Shown here: positions 63,544-64,000 of the stretch, piece by piece | How the letters are laid out: each line of letters opens with the position of its first letter | Numbering within the stretch: position 1 is the stretch's first letter | The notes under the pieces: model-generated | Database searches by the model: none | Seen by the model: only the letters and a program-made list of their open reading frames with translations | What the model was told of the DNA's origin: nothing | Assembly (NCBI RefSeq): GCF_024170505.1 | Contig: NZ_JALJYG010000004.1 | Coordinates: forward strand, 107,964-171,963 | Length of the DNA: 64,000 nt | From: Methanocalculus alkaliphilus | GTDB lineage: Archaea > Halobacteriota > Methanomicrobia > Methanomicrobiales > Methanocorpusculaceae | Direction of reading: 5' to 3' | Made by a program: the position numbers and the translations under genes

Positions 63544-63917
63544 TCAATTATTGAGCGATAAATCACCCTGACTAATGATCTGAAGAATGTAACGTCTGCC
63601 GTTATATTCAAACCAAGCAGGATATTTCTCATTATCAACGGTTCTTAAAAAATTAAAGTGATTTTTTAAGGGACAGTTGATGTCAATCTGACTGTCTTCA
63701 GGACGACGGCGCGGATAATACGTTGCCTCTCCATCCTGGGGAATAGCGGAGTGAATGACATCTGGATACTCGTGTACAAAGTATCTGCATAACTCATTGA
63801 TTGCCTCACCTAGTGCATATTGCATTTCACTGAGCAGTTCACTTCCAGAAAATGACAAGATATCCTGCTTGTATATGGCTCCACTATCAACAGATTCTGC
63901 TGCTTTGTAAATGGCGG
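63544..63917 (-). pseudogene. Sugar formyltransferase-like gene, 5' part removed by IS end
   Basis: Only the C-terminal part remains. Reading upstream of the TTG at 63858, the frame continues through AAESVDSGAIYKQD, the family's SVDSGxIY segment, and then ends as sequence of the repeat unit at 63912 begins; a stop codon follows at 63958-63960. The rest (PRRRPEDSQIDIN, YPAWFEYNGRRYILQI) fits methionyl-tRNA formyltransferase-like sugar enzymes. It lies 21 bases upstream of pseI on the same strand, so it was part of the surface-sugar operon. Confidence 0.6.
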
Positions 63918-64000
63918 GATCAAAGTGCCCAAAAGTGGCGGAATAAAAATGCTCATTTCAACAACATAAAACCTCTGTTATACAACCCTTTCAGACATGG
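63912..64000. mobile_element. End of an IS21-type element running off the window (inferred)
   Basis: Two tandem units, TGGCGGGATCAAAGTGCCC (63912) and TGGCGGAATAAAAATGCTC (63936), 24 bases apart, begin exactly where the formyltransferase frame breaks. The first base pair 5'-TG and the multiple inner repeats are typical of IS21-family ends. The same unit and period occur in the relic at 16574-16641. The transposase genes would be to the right, outside the window. Confidence 0.5.

Overview
The window is a 64-kb piece of a methanogenic archaeon's chromosome, most likely of the order Methanomicrobiales; the genus cannot be fixed from sequence alone. The evidence is four methanogenesis-marker genes (mtxX/mmp4, mmp2, mmp14 and the YcaO/TfuA pair that thioamidates methyl-coenzyme M reductase), an archaeal histone, archaeal replication and RNA proteins (RFC large subunit, DnaG, SmAP, topoisomerase VI A), archaeal lipid genes (tes, carS), CobY, archaemetzincin, and TATA/BRE promoters.

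Layout. 1-3.1 kb: end of archaeal SAM synthetase, then an overlapping hisG-hisA-hisB run. 3.1-9 kb: histone, mtxX-mmp2, rfcL, UPF0146, archaemetzincin, a stand-alone cas1 without CRISPR, acylphosphatase. 9-14.7 kb: a giant 1,208-residue helical-repeat protein, glmM, a DUF5806 gene. 15-16.2 kb: a TnpB-only IS200/IS605-type element with both terminal hairpins. 16.2-18.4 kb: a G+T-skewed gene desert with a degenerate IS end and a dif-like inverted repeat, followed by a XerA-like recombinase. 19.3-24 kb: tautomerase, DUF373, coiled-coil protein, and cdrS-ftsZ behind a large dyad. 24-31 kb: cobD-cobY, ornithine cyclodeaminase-type enzyme, RaSEA, a secreted protein, tRNA-Ser(UGA), hypC-hypA-hypE-pyrC. 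31.6-31.8 kb: a candidate structured RNA. 32-46 kb: dnaG, UPF0058, ATP-grasp, tes, carS-pyrE, purD-argF, mmp14 with a small partner, DUF1624, ycaO-tfuA, class I FBPase next to a catalytically dead FBP aldolase/phosphatase homologue. 45.9-50.6 kb: SmAP with a Cys-rich winged-helix regulator, pilin-like protein, DUF99, an AglJ-type glycosyltransferase, class II aldolase, HhH-GPD glycosylase, thioredoxin, ferritin-like protein. 50.7-53.9 kb: accessory stretch with an Rpn nuclease, acylphosphatase/coiled-coil fusion, orphan HicB, and repeats that fold into a hairpin array. 53.9-64 kb: top6A without an adjacent top6B, then a surface-sugar region (GT4, aminotransferase, oxidoreductase, wecB, wecC, a surface-glycan gene, pseI, and a formyltransferase cut by an IS end at the right edge).

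How the genes fit together. The core genes supply histidine, pyrimidine, purine, arginine, cobamide and hydrogenase maturation, and modification of the methanogenesis enzymes. The last 10 kb encodes nucleotide-activated acetamido sugars, probably for surface N-glycans. The points most worth following up are the degenerate FBPAP beside the real FBPase, the solo Cas1 with a His at the expected catalytic Glu, the structured leader upstream of the DUF167 gene, the dif-like site near xerA inside a strand-skewed desert, the dyad in front of cdrS-ftsZ, and the hairpin array in front of top6A.
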